A DNA stretch of 64,000 bases from Roseiarcus sp963806935 (GTDB taxonomy: Bacteria > Pseudomonadota > Alphaproteobacteria > Rhizobiales > Beijerinckiaceae): assembly GCA_963806935.1 (NCBI GenBank), contig CAWEAT010000048.1, forward strand, positions 29,660 through 93,659, written 5' to 3'. A program made the position numbers and the translations under genes. Each line of letters begins with the position of its first letter. Position 1 is the first letter of the stretch. A model generated the notes under the pieces. It saw only the letters and a list, made by a program, of their open reading frames with translations. It made no database searches and was not told the DNA's origin. Shown one piece after another: positions 44,427 through 53,009 of this stretch.

Positions 44427-46067
44427 CTAGGCAATGCGGCGGTCCAGAATCAGATCCGCAGCTTTCTCGCCGATCATTGCGGACGGCGCCTGGGTGTTGC
44501 CGCTAACCAGGAGTGGCATGATCGAGGCATCGGCGACGCGCAGGCCCTCGACCCCACGCACCCTGAGCTGATGGTCAACGACCGAGCGCTCGTCGCCGCC
44601 CATCCGGCAGGTTCCGACCGGATGATAGATCGTGTCGGCGCGCTCGCGGATCAGGTCGCGCAGCCTCATCGGATCGTCGCGTCCGGTCCCGTAGATGTAT
44701 CGTCCGCCGTAAGGGGCGAGCGCCGGCTGGGCGAGGATGGTCTGGACGATCTCGACGCCCCGGACGAGCGTCTCGAGATCGTCAGCATCGGCGAGGAAAT
44801 TCGGATCGATGAGCGGCGCGCGCGTGATATCCGCGCTGGCGAGACGAACCTGACCCCGGCTCTTCGGCCTCAGCCCGCACACATGCAGCGACATGCCGGT
44901 CGTGAAATGAATTTTGCGATTGTGATCGTCGACGAGCCCGATACAGAAATGCAGCTGCAAGTCCGGCCGATCGACGTCGGGCCTGCTTTTGATGAAGCCG
45001 CCGGCTTCGGCTGCGTTTGACGTCAGCAGTCCCCGGCCATGGCGGAGGTAATTCGACAGGGCTCCGACGCCTTGGGTCAGCATCGGCGATGCGATCCCGA
45101 ACAGGCCCGGTCCCTTGGCGCGCAGATTTGCAACGTAGTCGCAATGATCCTGAAGATTCTGGCCGACTTCGGGCGCATCGTGGACGAGGCCGATTCCGAA
45201 GCTCTTCAGCTGCTCGGCGGGGCCAATCCCTGAGACCATCAACAGTTGGGGCGAGCCGAAGGCGCCGCCGCAAACAATGACCTCGCGGCGAGCGCAGAGC
45301 CGCCGCTCGGCGCCGCGGAGATTATACGCGACGCCAACGGCGCGCCGTCCCTCGAACAGAATGCGTCGCGCCTGACAGTCGGAAAGCATCTCGAGATTGG
45401 AGGCAGCCGGAGATGATTGAAGATAGGCCCTTGCGGCGTTGAATCGCCGGCCGTTCTTCTGGAACACCTGATAGGGCCCGACGCCCTCTTGAGTCGCACC
45501 GTTGAAATCGGCGTTGCGTGAAAATCCGGCTTGCACCGCAGATTCGACGAAAGCCTCGACCGCCGGGTTGCTGTAGCTGAGGTCGCTGACATGCAGCGGC
45601 CCGCCGACGCCGTGCCACGCGTTCGCTCCGCGCGCGTTATCCTCCGAACGCTTGAAATATGGGAGGACTTCCGACCAGCCCCAGCCTTTGCAGCCAAGCG
45701 CTGCCCAACCGTCATAGTCCTGTGGCTGGCCCCGGGTGTAGATCATCGCGTTGATGAGGCTCGAGCCCCCAAGGCCGCGGCCGCGCGGCTGATATCCCTT
45801 GCGACCGCCGAGTCCCGCCTGTGGGGTGGTCTCGTAGGCATAGTTCCGCCGCGAACGCCTCGGCACGAGCGCGGCGATTCCGAGCGGCACGTCGGACAAG
45901 AGGGAGGCACGGGCCGGCCCCGCTTCGATGAGGGCGACGCTCGTTGCGCTCGACGATTGAGCGAGGCGGGCGGCGATCGCGCAGCCTGCCGGTCCCGCCC
46001 CAATGACGATGAAGTCGACCGTCGGCCATTCGCTAAAGTTGCTGAGGCTTGGGCTTGAGCTGGACAT
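44427..46067 (-). CDS. GMC-family alcohol dehydrogenase (AlkJ-like)
   Basis: 546 residues from the ATG at 46067; an earlier ATG at 46112, eight bases after the upstream gene, is also possible. N-terminal FAD site FIVIGAGPAGCAIAARL, the GMC signature RGRGLGGSSLINAMIYTRGQ-like region, and the C-terminal catalytic His segment YHPVGTCRMG. The family includes choline dehydrogenase and AlkJ, which oxidises medium/long-chain alcohols at the inner membrane to feed the respiratory chain. Placed between the acyl-CoA reductase and a hydrolase, oxidation of fatty alcohols from wax ester breakdown is the natural inference. Confidence 0.87.
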   Translation of the reverse strand: MSSSSPSLSNFSEWPTVDFIVIGAGPAGCAIAARLAQSSSATSVALIEAGPARASLLSDVPLGIAALVPRRSRRNYAYETTPQAGLGGRKGYQPRGRGLGGSSLINAMIYTRGQPQDYDGWAALGCKGWGWSEVLPYFKRSEDNARGANAWHGVGGPLHVSDLSYSNPAVEAFVESAVQAGFSRNADFNGATQEGVGPYQVFQKNGRRFNAARAYLQSSPAASNLEMLSDCQARRILFEGRRAVGVAYNLRGAERRLCARREVIVCGGAFGSPQLLMVSGIGPAEQLKSFGIGLVHDAPEVGQNLQDHCDYVANLRAKGPGLFGIASPMLTQGVGALSNYLRHGRGLLTSNAAEAGGFIKSRPDVDRPDLQLHFCIGLVDDHNRKIHFTTGMSLHVCGLRPKSRGQVRLASADITRAPLIDPNFLADADDLETLVRGVEIVQTILAQPALAPYGGRYIYGTGRDDPMRLRDLIRERADTIYHPVGTCRMGGDERSVVDHQLRVRGVEGLRVADASIMPLLVSGNTQAPSAMIGEKAADLILDRRIA

Positions 46068-46119
46068 GAGTTTTTTCCAATCGCTTCCCTTATTCTGCTC
46101 CGAAGCGCGCATTCGCGCT

Positions 46120-48106
46120 TCAAATGTGCAAGCCTCGCAGCAACTGGGTGAAGGCGATCTGATCCGCGGTCGGCGAGACCTCGGGTTCCGTTTCGCCGCG
46201 CGCCGCAGCGCTCTCCGGAAACATTCGGAAGGCGGTGTTCATCACAATTCGCCCAAGATTTGGCGCCGCGGCGTGAACGCCCTGGCCAAAGCGGCCGAGT
46301 CGGGTCGCGACCCGGCTCGGGCGGTTGATCAGCGCTTCGACCACGAGTTCGGCGGCTTCATCCGGATCGAGAGCTGGAATGTGGCTGTAGAACTTCGTCG
46401 GCGCGATCATCTCGGTGCGCACGAGGGGCATGTTCACATTGGTGAACGCAACGCCGCGGTCGAGAAACTCGCTCGCCGCGCAGTCCGACCACGCCTCCAG
46501 CGCCGCCTTCGAGGCGACATAAGATGAAAAGCGCGGCGCGCTGGTCAGGACGCCGATCGAGGAGATGTTGACGACATGCCCGGATCGCCTCTCCGCCATG
46601 CCGGGAAGGAAACCCATTGCGAGCTGAACTGCGGCAAAATAGTTTAGCCTCATCAGCCGCTCGAGGTCATGGGGACGGTCGTAGGAATTCTCGATCGCCC
46701 GGCGGATCGATCGCCCGGCGTTGTTGACGAGAACGTCGATTCCGCCCTGCTCGCCGAGGATCTCCTCGATGAGCGCCGCGCATCGGCCGGCGTCGGAGAT
46801 GTCGCCGCTATAGGTCGCGACCTCGAGGCCCAAGGCGGCGAATTCCGCGCGGACCACTTTGAGCCTGTCCACGTCGCGAGCCACGATCGAGGTATTTGCC
46901 CCCGCCTGCGCGAGCCTCAGCGCGATCGCCTTCCCGATGCCGGCGGACCCGCCGGTGACCAGAACGCGCTTGCCGGCGACCGCGCCGCGCAGCGACCTGT
47001 CGACGAACAGCGCTGGATCGAGATGGCGCTCCCAATGGTCCCAAAGGCGCCAGGCGTAGTCCTCGAAGGGCGGAACGGCGATGCCGGCGGGGCGGAGCAG
47101 CTTCTGCGTCTCGCGGCTGTCGAACCGGGTCGGGTAATTGACGAACATGAAGACGTCGTCGGGCAGACCGAGCTCCTTCATCATCATCTTGCGCATGCGC
47201 CGAAACGGCGTCAGCGCCATCAGGCCCCCGAGTCAGGGCCGGGGGGGCGAGCCCGAACAGCCCTGCGTTGATGCGAACAGTGAACGCCGGGGCGTGGGCG
47301 GCGCGCGCCAACACATTGAGCATCTCTCCGACGCGCAGCGGCGACGGGTCCGTAAGGTGGAAAGTGCGGCCGTCAAGTCCGTCGAGATGGGCGAGGTGAT
47401 CGAGCGCGGCGACGACGAAGTCGACCGGTACGACGTTAATGCGCCCGCCCTCGAGCCCGATCATCGGCGCCCAGTGCGGCAAAATGTCGCGCAGCTTCTG
47501 GATCAGCTTAAAGAAGTAGTATGGGCCGTCGATCTTGTCGATCTCGCCGGTCTTCGAATCGCCGACGACGATTCCTGGCCGATAGATCCGCCACGGAACC
47601 TTGGTCTCTGCGCGCACCAAGGCCTCGCCGCGATGTTTCGAGGCAAAATAGGGATGTTCAAGCCCGCGCGCCTCTTCGAACATGTCCTCGCGGAAAACGC
47701 CGTCGAAGAGTCCGGCGGCAGCGATTGAGCTCATATGGTGGAAACAGCGGGCGCCGACAGTCTTGGCGAAGGCCAGTGCGTTAGCCACTCCCTGGACGTT
47801 CGCCTTCACGACTTGCGAAGGATCTGCGGCGAGATCGTAGACAGCGGCTAGATGGAAGAAATGGTCGATCTTTCCCTTAAGGCGGCGCACATCCTTCGGC
47901 GCGATTCCGAGATCGGGCTCTGAGATGTCGCCGGCGATCGCCGTCACGCGGGCGCAATCCGGGCCCCAAAACTCCATCAGCGACGCCATGGATTCTGGCG
48001 TTGCATTGAACGTAAGGATGTAAACCTGCTCCTTGTCGCGCTGGAGTAATCGCCGCACCAAACGTTTGCCGATGAAGCCCGTGCCGCCAGTGACGAACGT
48101 GCTCAT
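46120..48106 (-). pseudogene. Two-domain fatty acyl-CoA reductase (alcohol-forming), interrupted by a +1 frameshift
   Basis: The N-terminal extended SDR domain has TGGTGFIG, HFFHLAAVYDLAAD, HHMSSIAAAGLFDG, FREDMFEEA, YFASK, and DGPYYFFKLIQKLR. The C-terminal classical SDR has VLVTGGSAGIG, LVNNAGRSIRRAIENS, VNISSIGVL and YVASKAAL. This order and these phrases closely match my memory of the 661-residue Marinobacter enzyme that reduces acyl-CoA via the aldehyde to fatty alcohol. The two parts lie in different frames; one extra G in a run of five (47225-47229 on the plus strand) explains it. Corrected length is exactly 661 residues. Probably functional in the organism; first gene of the minus-strand lipid array. 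Confidence 0.88.
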
Positions 48107-48134
48107 GACGCACTCCTTCTTGCTTGAGTCTCCC

Positions 48135-48168
48135 TCTAGCCGAAAAGTCTAGAATGAGCCGCCTAGAC
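48135..48168. promoter_or_regulatory. Palindromic operator between acyl-CoA reductase and phasin genes
   Basis: GTCTAG (48147-48152) and CTAGAC (48163-48168) form a perfect inverted repeat with a 10-base spacer. A third copy, TCTAG at 48135-48139, pairs with CTAGA at 48149-48153. Three CTAG tetramers within 31 bases are striking in GC-rich proteobacterial DNA, where CTAG is rare. The site lies in the 146-base divergent promoter region, and a TetR-family gene is located 1.8 kb away in the same locus. Confidence 0.55.
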
Positions 48169-48252
48169 CTTTGGGCGGCGAATTCTAATTGTTTGTGGTT
48201 TTATGCCAGTCGTAGAGGGCGGCTAGGGCCGCTAAAAAAAGCGAGGAACGTC

Positions 48253-48684
48253 ATGCCAAAGAAACTCAGAGATCTCGCCCATGAGGCGCCTGAAACTCAG
48301 TTGACCGCGAAAGTGAGAGAGTCGGCCAATCAGATCTGGCTCGCCGGGCTTGGTGCATTCGCCAAGGCCCAGCAGGAAGGCGCGAAGATGTTCGAAACCC
48401 TCGTCGCTGAAGGCGAGCAGTTCCAGGAGCGGACCAAGACGGTCGCCGATGAGCGAATCGCAGAGATGCGCACGAAGGCGACCGGAACCTGGGACAAACT
48501 CGAGCAGGTGTTCGAGGAGCGGGTAGCGCGAGCGTTGCACAGCCTGAGCGTGCCAAGCCGCAAGGATGTCGATGTGCTGTCCCGCCGTGTCGCCGAGCTG
48601 ACTGAAATCGCTAAGAAGCTCTCCGACGAACGGGAAGGCCCGCACGCGACTCGCGGACGGGCGCACAAGGCCAAAGTCCAGTGA
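48253..48684 (+). CDS. Phasin (PhaF/PhaI-type granule-associated protein)
   Basis: 143 residues from the ATG at 48253 with GCGAGGAA upstream. Residues about 22-55, NQIWLAGLGAFAKAQQEG followed by KMFETLVAEGEQF, carry the signature of the PhaF/PhaI phasin family, and a coiled helical segment follows (EERVARALHSL, RRVAELTEIAKKL). It ends in a short basic stretch (RGRAHKAKVQ). Phasins coat polyhydroxyalkanoate or neutral-lipid granules. No PHA synthase is in the window, while wax ester genes surround it, so coating wax ester or triacylglycerol inclusions is the preferred inference. First gene of the divergent plus-strand unit. Confidence 0.88.
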   Translation: MPKKLRDLAHEAPETQLTAKVRESANQIWLAGLGAFAKAQQEGAKMFETLVAEGEQFQERTKTVADERIAEMRTKATGTWDKLEQVFEERVARALHSLSVPSRKDVDVLSRRVAELTEIAKKLSDEREGPHATRGRAHKAKVQ

Positions 48685-48720
48685 CGGGTTGCGTCATCCG
48701 TCAGCCCGCGAGGCCGTGCA

Positions 48721-49980
48721 ATGAAGGACCGGCGACGAAATGAAAAAGTGGGGATTGCGCTCGCGGGCGGCGGTCCCCTCGGCGGCATCTACGAAATTGG
48801 GGCGCTTTCGGCTCTTGAAGAGGCGCTACGCGGCATCAAGCTCACCGAGTGCGACGTCTATGTGGGTGTGAGCTCGGGCGCCTTTGTCGCAGCGTTGCTG
48901 GCGAACGGGTTTGCACCGCGCCAGATTCACGCGATGTTCATTCTTGATCGTTCCGAACACGATCCATTCGCGCCTGATCTGCTGTTACGCCCAGCGTTCG
49001 GCGAGTTCACGCGACGAATGGCGAGGATACCGCAGCTGCTGGGTCTAGCCGCGATCAGCTGCCTCGCGCGGTCACCCCGCCGTGCTCTTTCGGAATCGCT
49101 CATGTTGCTCGCACGCGGTCTGCCGACCGGTCTCTTCGACAACAACGCGATCGCGGCTTATCTGTCGCGCTTGTTAAGTCAGCCTGGTCGAACGGACGAC
49201 TTTCGCAAACTGGCGCGGAAGCTTTTCATCGTGGCGACCGATCTCGACAGCGGCCGCTCGGCGCCGTTCGGTTCGCCCGGACTTGACGAAGTGCCGATTT
49301 CTGAGGCGGTAAAAGCGAGCGCCGCGCTGCCGGGGCTCTATCCGCCCGCGCGGATCGGAGATCGCGACTATGTGGACGGCGCGCTCAAGAAGACGCTCCA
49401 CGCCTCCGTGGCGTTGAAGGCGGGAGCGAAGCTTCTCATCTGCATCAACCCGATTGTGCCCTACAATGGCGGGCTGGCCGCCCATGGCGGCGCGCCTCGG
49501 ATTCGCCTCGCCGAGCGGGGCCTTCTTACCGTGCTCTCGCAAACCTTTCGCGCGCTCGTCCACTCCCGAATGGCGGTCGGAATGGAACGCTACGCCAAGG
49601 AATTCCCCGATGCGGATGTCGTGCTGTTCGAGCCGGCCCAAGACGACGCGGTTATCTTCTTCGCCAATATTTTCAGCTATTCCGACCGGCGCCGCCTCGC
49701 CGATCACGCTTATCGGCATACGCTTGCAGAACTCGGTCGGCGGGTCGACGAACTGGAGCCGATCCTTCGCCGCCACGGCATCGAACTCGACCGCAAGGTT
49801 CTCGCCAACTTCGACAAAGGCCTGCATTCGACGCCTAGTCAAACGGGCGCACTATGGGATAGCGTCGCGCCCCTGGAGAGAACGCTGAGCCGGCTCGAGA
49901 CGGCGCTAAGGCGCCACGGCCGGAGACGTTCGCAGGGAACGAAACGTCATGCCGCCAAAGCCGCCCCGACGCACGCGTGA
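48721..49980 (+). CDS. Patatin-like phospholipase/lipase
   Basis: 419 residues. The patatin core has the oxyanion loop ALAGGGPLGGIYEIGAL (a GGGxRG variant with Leu for Arg), the nucleophile GVSSGAFVAALL (GxSxG), and the catalytic Asp in YVDGALKKTLHASVALKAGA. Patatins are Ser-Asp dyad lipid acyl hydrolases. The C-terminal 150 residues extend past the core and end in a basic stretch. It lies 36 bases after the phasin gene, so it is a good candidate for a granule lipase that mobilises stored lipid. Confidence 0.9.
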   Translation: MKDRRRNEKVGIALAGGGPLGGIYEIGALSALEEALRGIKLTECDVYVGVSSGAFVAALLANGFAPRQIHAMFILDRSEHDPFAPDLLLRPAFGEFTRRMARIPQLLGLAAISCLARSPRRALSESLMLLARGLPTGLFDNNAIAAYLSRLLSQPGRTDDFRKLARKLFIVATDLDSGRSAPFGSPGLDEVPISEAVKASAALPGLYPPARIGDRDYVDGALKKTLHASVALKAGAKLLICINPIVPYNGGLAAHGGAPRIRLAERGLLTVLSQTFRALVHSRMAVGMERYAKEFPDADVVLFEPAQDDAVIFFANIFSYSDRRRLADHAYRHTLAELGRRVDELEPILRRHGIELDRKVLANFDKGLHSTPSQTGALWDSVAPLERTLSRLETALRRHGRRRSQGTKRHAAKAAPTHA

Positions 49981-50593
49981 GCGGATTCTGCAGACGGCGC
50001 TGACAATGTTCAATCAATTTGGAGAGCCCACCGTCGCTGTGACGTCGATTGCTTTCGAAATGGGTATTAGCCCGGGCAATCTTTATTACCACTATCATTC
50101 CAAGGATCAGATCGTCGCCGACCTGTTCGCCGAATTCCGGCGCGAGATCGAGATGACGCTCGCGGCGCCCGAGAAGCGGCTGCCGAACGCCGAGGACTGC
50201 TGGCTCTACCTGCACCTCGTGTTCGAGGCGATCTGGAAGTACCGCTTCGTCTATCGCGACATCAATGACCTGGTTGCGCGCTATCACGTGATCGAAGTGC
50301 AGCTCCGCCGCATCCTCGCCCACAAGACGCGCGTCGCCGAGCAGATTCTCGGCGGGCTGGTCAAGGGCGGGCAGATGCGCGCGACGCCCGAAGAGATCGC
50401 GACTCTGGCGCAGAACATGGTTCTGGTCGCGACCTATTGGATGTCGTTTGAATTCGCTCGCGACCCTCGCGCGCCGCAGGACGACAAGACGCTGGCGCGC
50501 GGCGCCTTCCACGTCATATCGCTCGCCGCGCCCTATCTCGAATCGCGTGAACGCGCGCTGTTCGATGACTTGGCTAAGCGCTATCTCTCTTAA
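49949..50593 (+). CDS. TetR/AcrR-family transcriptional regulator
   Basis: 214 residues. The N-terminal helix-turn-helix is RERILQTALTMFNQFGEP, then TSIAFEMGISPGNLYYHYHSKDQIV, a clear TetR DNA-binding domain. The C-terminal ligand-binding part contains many aromatic residues (WKYRFVYRDINDL, ATYWMSFEFA). It starts inside the 3' end of the patatin gene (32-base overlap), so it is in the same operon. In a locus of acyl-CoA genes an acyl-CoA or fatty acid ligand is plausible, and the palindrome at 48135-48168 is the obvious candidate operator. Confidence 0.9.
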   Translation: MPPKPPRRTRERILQTALTMFNQFGEPTVAVTSIAFEMGISPGNLYYHYHSKDQIVADLFAEFRREIEMTLAAPEKRLPNAEDCWLYLHLVFEAIWKYRFVYRDINDLVARYHVIEVQLRRILAHKTRVAEQILGGLVKGGQMRATPEEIATLAQNMVLVATYWMSFEFARDPRAPQDDKTLARGAFHVISLAAPYLESRERALFDDLAKRYLS

Positions 50594-50603
50594 GGAGGAC
50601 GAC

Positions 50604-51455
50604 ATGGCGCGGTCGAAATGGAAAGTCTTCGCCTACGACGCGACGAGCTACCTCTATGAGGGCGCAGCGCTGAAGAAGGCGTGGCCGGAGCTGCATCGTG
50701 GTGATTGTGAGCCCTTTCCCGACGGCGCATTCGTCAAGCAAGCTCTCGCCGCGCACCCACGCCTCAAATGCTCCTTAAGCGCCGACCAGGCGGCGGCGGC
50801 TCTTCAATCAGCCTGGCGCGCCTATCATCGCGGCGATTTTGGCGCAGCAGTTGCGGAAGGCGCGGCGCTCGGGCCGATAGGCGCCAACGTCGCCAACAAG
50901 GCGGCCAATATTTATGCGACCTATATGGAGACGGACAGCGGCCGCAAACGCGAGATCCTGCTTGAGGCGGCGGCTCGCGCCGAGGTTCTGCAGGCGGTCG
51001 CGCCCAACTTTCACAATGCGTTCTATTTTCATGCCCAGGCGCTTGGACGTTATGCCCAGGAGATCTCGGTCGCCAAGGCGCTCGCGCAAGGGATCGGCGG
51101 CAAGGTCAAGGCGGCCCTCGATCGCACGATCAAGTTGGAGCCGAAGCATGCCGAAGCGCATATCGCGCTTGGCGCCTATCATGCCGAGATCGTCAATAAG
51201 GTCGGCGCCCTGCTGGCAAGCCTGACTTATGGCGCGACGAAAGAGGATGCGGTCAAGCATTTCGCGATCGCCCGAAAGCTGCTGCCCAAATCGGCGATCG
51301 CCCGCATCGAGGAGGCGAACGGGCTCGTCATTCTGTTTGGCAAGTCCAGGCTTGCCGAGGCCGAAAAACTCTATCAGGAAGCGGCCCGCTGTCCGCCCGC
51401 CGACGCCATGCAGAAACTCGACGCGGAGCACGCGAGGGAAGAGGCCGGAGGGTGA
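50604..51455 (+). CDS. TPR-like protein of unknown function
   Basis: 283 residues from an ATG at 50604 preceded by a perfect AAGGAGG; it follows the TetR stop by 10 bases. Mostly helical with TPR-like repeats: SAWRAYHRGDFGAAVAEGAAL, DRTIKLEPKHAEAHIALGAYH and KSRLAEAEKLYQEAA. The N-terminus (KWKVFAYDATSYLYEGAALK) has no helix-repeat character. No signal peptide or membrane helix. I do not recognise a named family beyond TPR. Fourth gene of the phasin operon, so it may act as a scaffold at lipid granules; that is inference only. Confidence 0.75.
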   Translation: MARSKWKVFAYDATSYLYEGAALKKAWPELHRGDCEPFPDGAFVKQALAAHPRLKCSLSADQAAAALQSAWRAYHRGDFGAAVAEGAALGPIGANVANKAANIYATYMETDSGRKREILLEAAARAEVLQAVAPNFHNAFYFHAQALGRYAQEISVAKALAQGIGGKVKAALDRTIKLEPKHAEAHIALGAYHAEIVNKVGALLASLTYGATKEDAVKHFAIARKLLPKSAIARIEEANGLVILFGKSRLAEAEKLYQEAARCPPADAMQKLDAEHAREEAGG

Positions 51456-51521
51456 GGACGTTGACCGGCGTCGCCGGCGCTTGTTCCCGAGCGCAGGAAG
51501 AGCAGAAAATCGCGGCCCTAC

Positions 51522-52907
51522 TCACGCTGCAGGCGCGTCCATCAGAACGTAATAAAGGTACTTCTCGAACTCCTCCGGGAAGCGGCCGACCACAGCGTCC
51601 GGGTCAGGGGTCAGCGCGGCGTCGGTGATGAGGCCGAACTGAACCTTGCCGGCGTAGGAAAGGATCGACACACCCATCCCGACATCGCCGGTCTGCGGGA
51701 CCCAGAACAGAGACTGCTTCAGGATGCTGCCGGCGACCGTCAAAGGCTCGGTCGGACCCGGCACGTTGGTCATCACCGCAGTCGCTCGGCTGAGCAGGAG
51801 GTCGAAGAGCTGGTCCTGCAGGACCTTCGGCAGGTAGCCAAGGACCGAGAACAGGCCAAGCGTAGTGGCGGGTTCGTAGGATGTCTTCAGCGCCAGCATG
51901 CGCTGGCGCACCGTCATCAGCCGCTCGAGCGGATGCTCAATTCCCACCGGCAGTTCGACGGCAATGATGCCGAAGCGGTTGCCAAGCTCGACGTCCCCCG
52001 GCTGACGCAGGTCGATCGGAACCAGGGCGCGGATCTCCACGCCCTCGGTCTTGTCTCCTTTTTCCGCCAGATAGAGTCGCATCGCGCCGGCGACGCAGGA
52101 GAGCAGCATGTCGTTGATCGAGGAGCCCAGCGCCCGGCTCACCGCCTTGACTTCCGGTAGTTTCAGCGGCTCGCACCATGCAACTCGCTTCGATCCGCTC
52201 GGCTTGCCCTTGAAGCGGGTGGCGCTGTCGCTCGACATGAAGAGCAGGTGGCCGAGTTCGCCCGCCACGCCGGCGCCATCGCGCAAGAGGCCTACGGCGC
52301 GGAGCGGATGGCGCGCGAGATCGAGCGCAGCGCCAAGCGCCAACGTCGAAGCCTGCGTTCCGGCGTTGATCGCCGCCACGACCGGCGCCATCAAGTTCTG
52401 CAGCCAGCCTTCTTCCTCGTCCGCCAGCCCCGATCGAAGCCCTTGGAGCGCCGGTCCGTCGACCAGCGCCATCGTGACCCCCATCAGAGCAACGCCATCG
52501 GCGATCGCATGATGCATGCGGAACACCACCGCCGCCCCGCCGTGGTATTTTTCGACGATGTGTACGGTCCAGAGCGGGTGGTTGGGATCGAGAGGCTCCG
52601 AGGCGAGCTGGCCGACGAAGCGCTCGAGCGCCGACTTGTCGCCGCGCCCCGGCAGGTTGATCCGTTTGATGTGGTGGGTGAGATCGAAGTTCGGATCGTC
52701 ACGCCAGAAGACGCCGGCGGGCGTGTTATCGACTTTCTGCCGATAGCGCCGGTAGCTCAGCAGCCCATCCGCGATCTGCTTCTCGACGTTGTCGAGAGCG
52801 ACCGGCCCCTCAAGTATCCACACGCCGACGATCATCATCGGATTCGCCGGCCGGTCCATGCGCAGCCAGGTCGTGTCGACCGAAGACATGCGCTCGTTGT
52901 GGCTCAT
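51522..52907 (-). CDS. Second wax ester synthase/diacylglycerol acyltransferase
   Basis: 461 residues from the ATG at 52907 with GGGAGCGGGAG upstream; a longer frame lacks a good site. The start (MSSVDTTWLRMDRPANPMMI), the catalytic FRMHHAIADGVALMG (HHxxxDG), SSINDMLLSCVAGAMRLYL (ND motif) and VMTNVPGPTEPLTVAG are all typical. It lacks the basic tail of the first copy and has the usual family length. The two copies differ clearly, so they are not a recent duplication. Divergent from the unknown gene at 53010 and convergent with the phasin operon. Confidence 0.92.
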   Translation of the reverse strand: MSHNERMSSVDTTWLRMDRPANPMMIVGVWILEGPVALDNVEKQIADGLLSYRRYRQKVDNTPAGVFWRDDPNFDLTHHIKRINLPGRGDKSALERFVGQLASEPLDPNHPLWTVHIVEKYHGGAAVVFRMHHAIADGVALMGVTMALVDGPALQGLRSGLADEEEGWLQNLMAPVVAAINAGTQASTLALGAALDLARHPLRAVGLLRDGAGVAGELGHLLFMSSDSATRFKGKPSGSKRVAWCEPLKLPEVKAVSRALGSSINDMLLSCVAGAMRLYLAEKGDKTEGVEIRALVPIDLRQPGDVELGNRFGIIAVELPVGIEHPLERLMTVRQRMLALKTSYEPATTLGLFSVLGYLPKVLQDQLFDLLLSRATAVMTNVPGPTEPLTVAGSILKQSLFWVPQTGDVGMGVSILSYAGKVQFGLITDAALTPDPDAVVGRFPEEFEKYLYYVLMDAPAA

Positions 52908-53009
52908 CTCCCGCTCCCGAGTTTTCCCACCATATCGCATTCTTGGTGTCAAAAGCAGTCAGGCGCCATTAGGAGGCCGAACCTAGGCGTTTCCGCTATA
53001 AAATTTCTC

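Noticed and set aside
48218..48240. GC-rich hairpin followed by a run of A before the phasin gene, as a terminator
   Set aside because: The run is A on the plus strand, and on the minus strand the T run precedes the stem, so it does not fit a rho-independent terminator in either direction.
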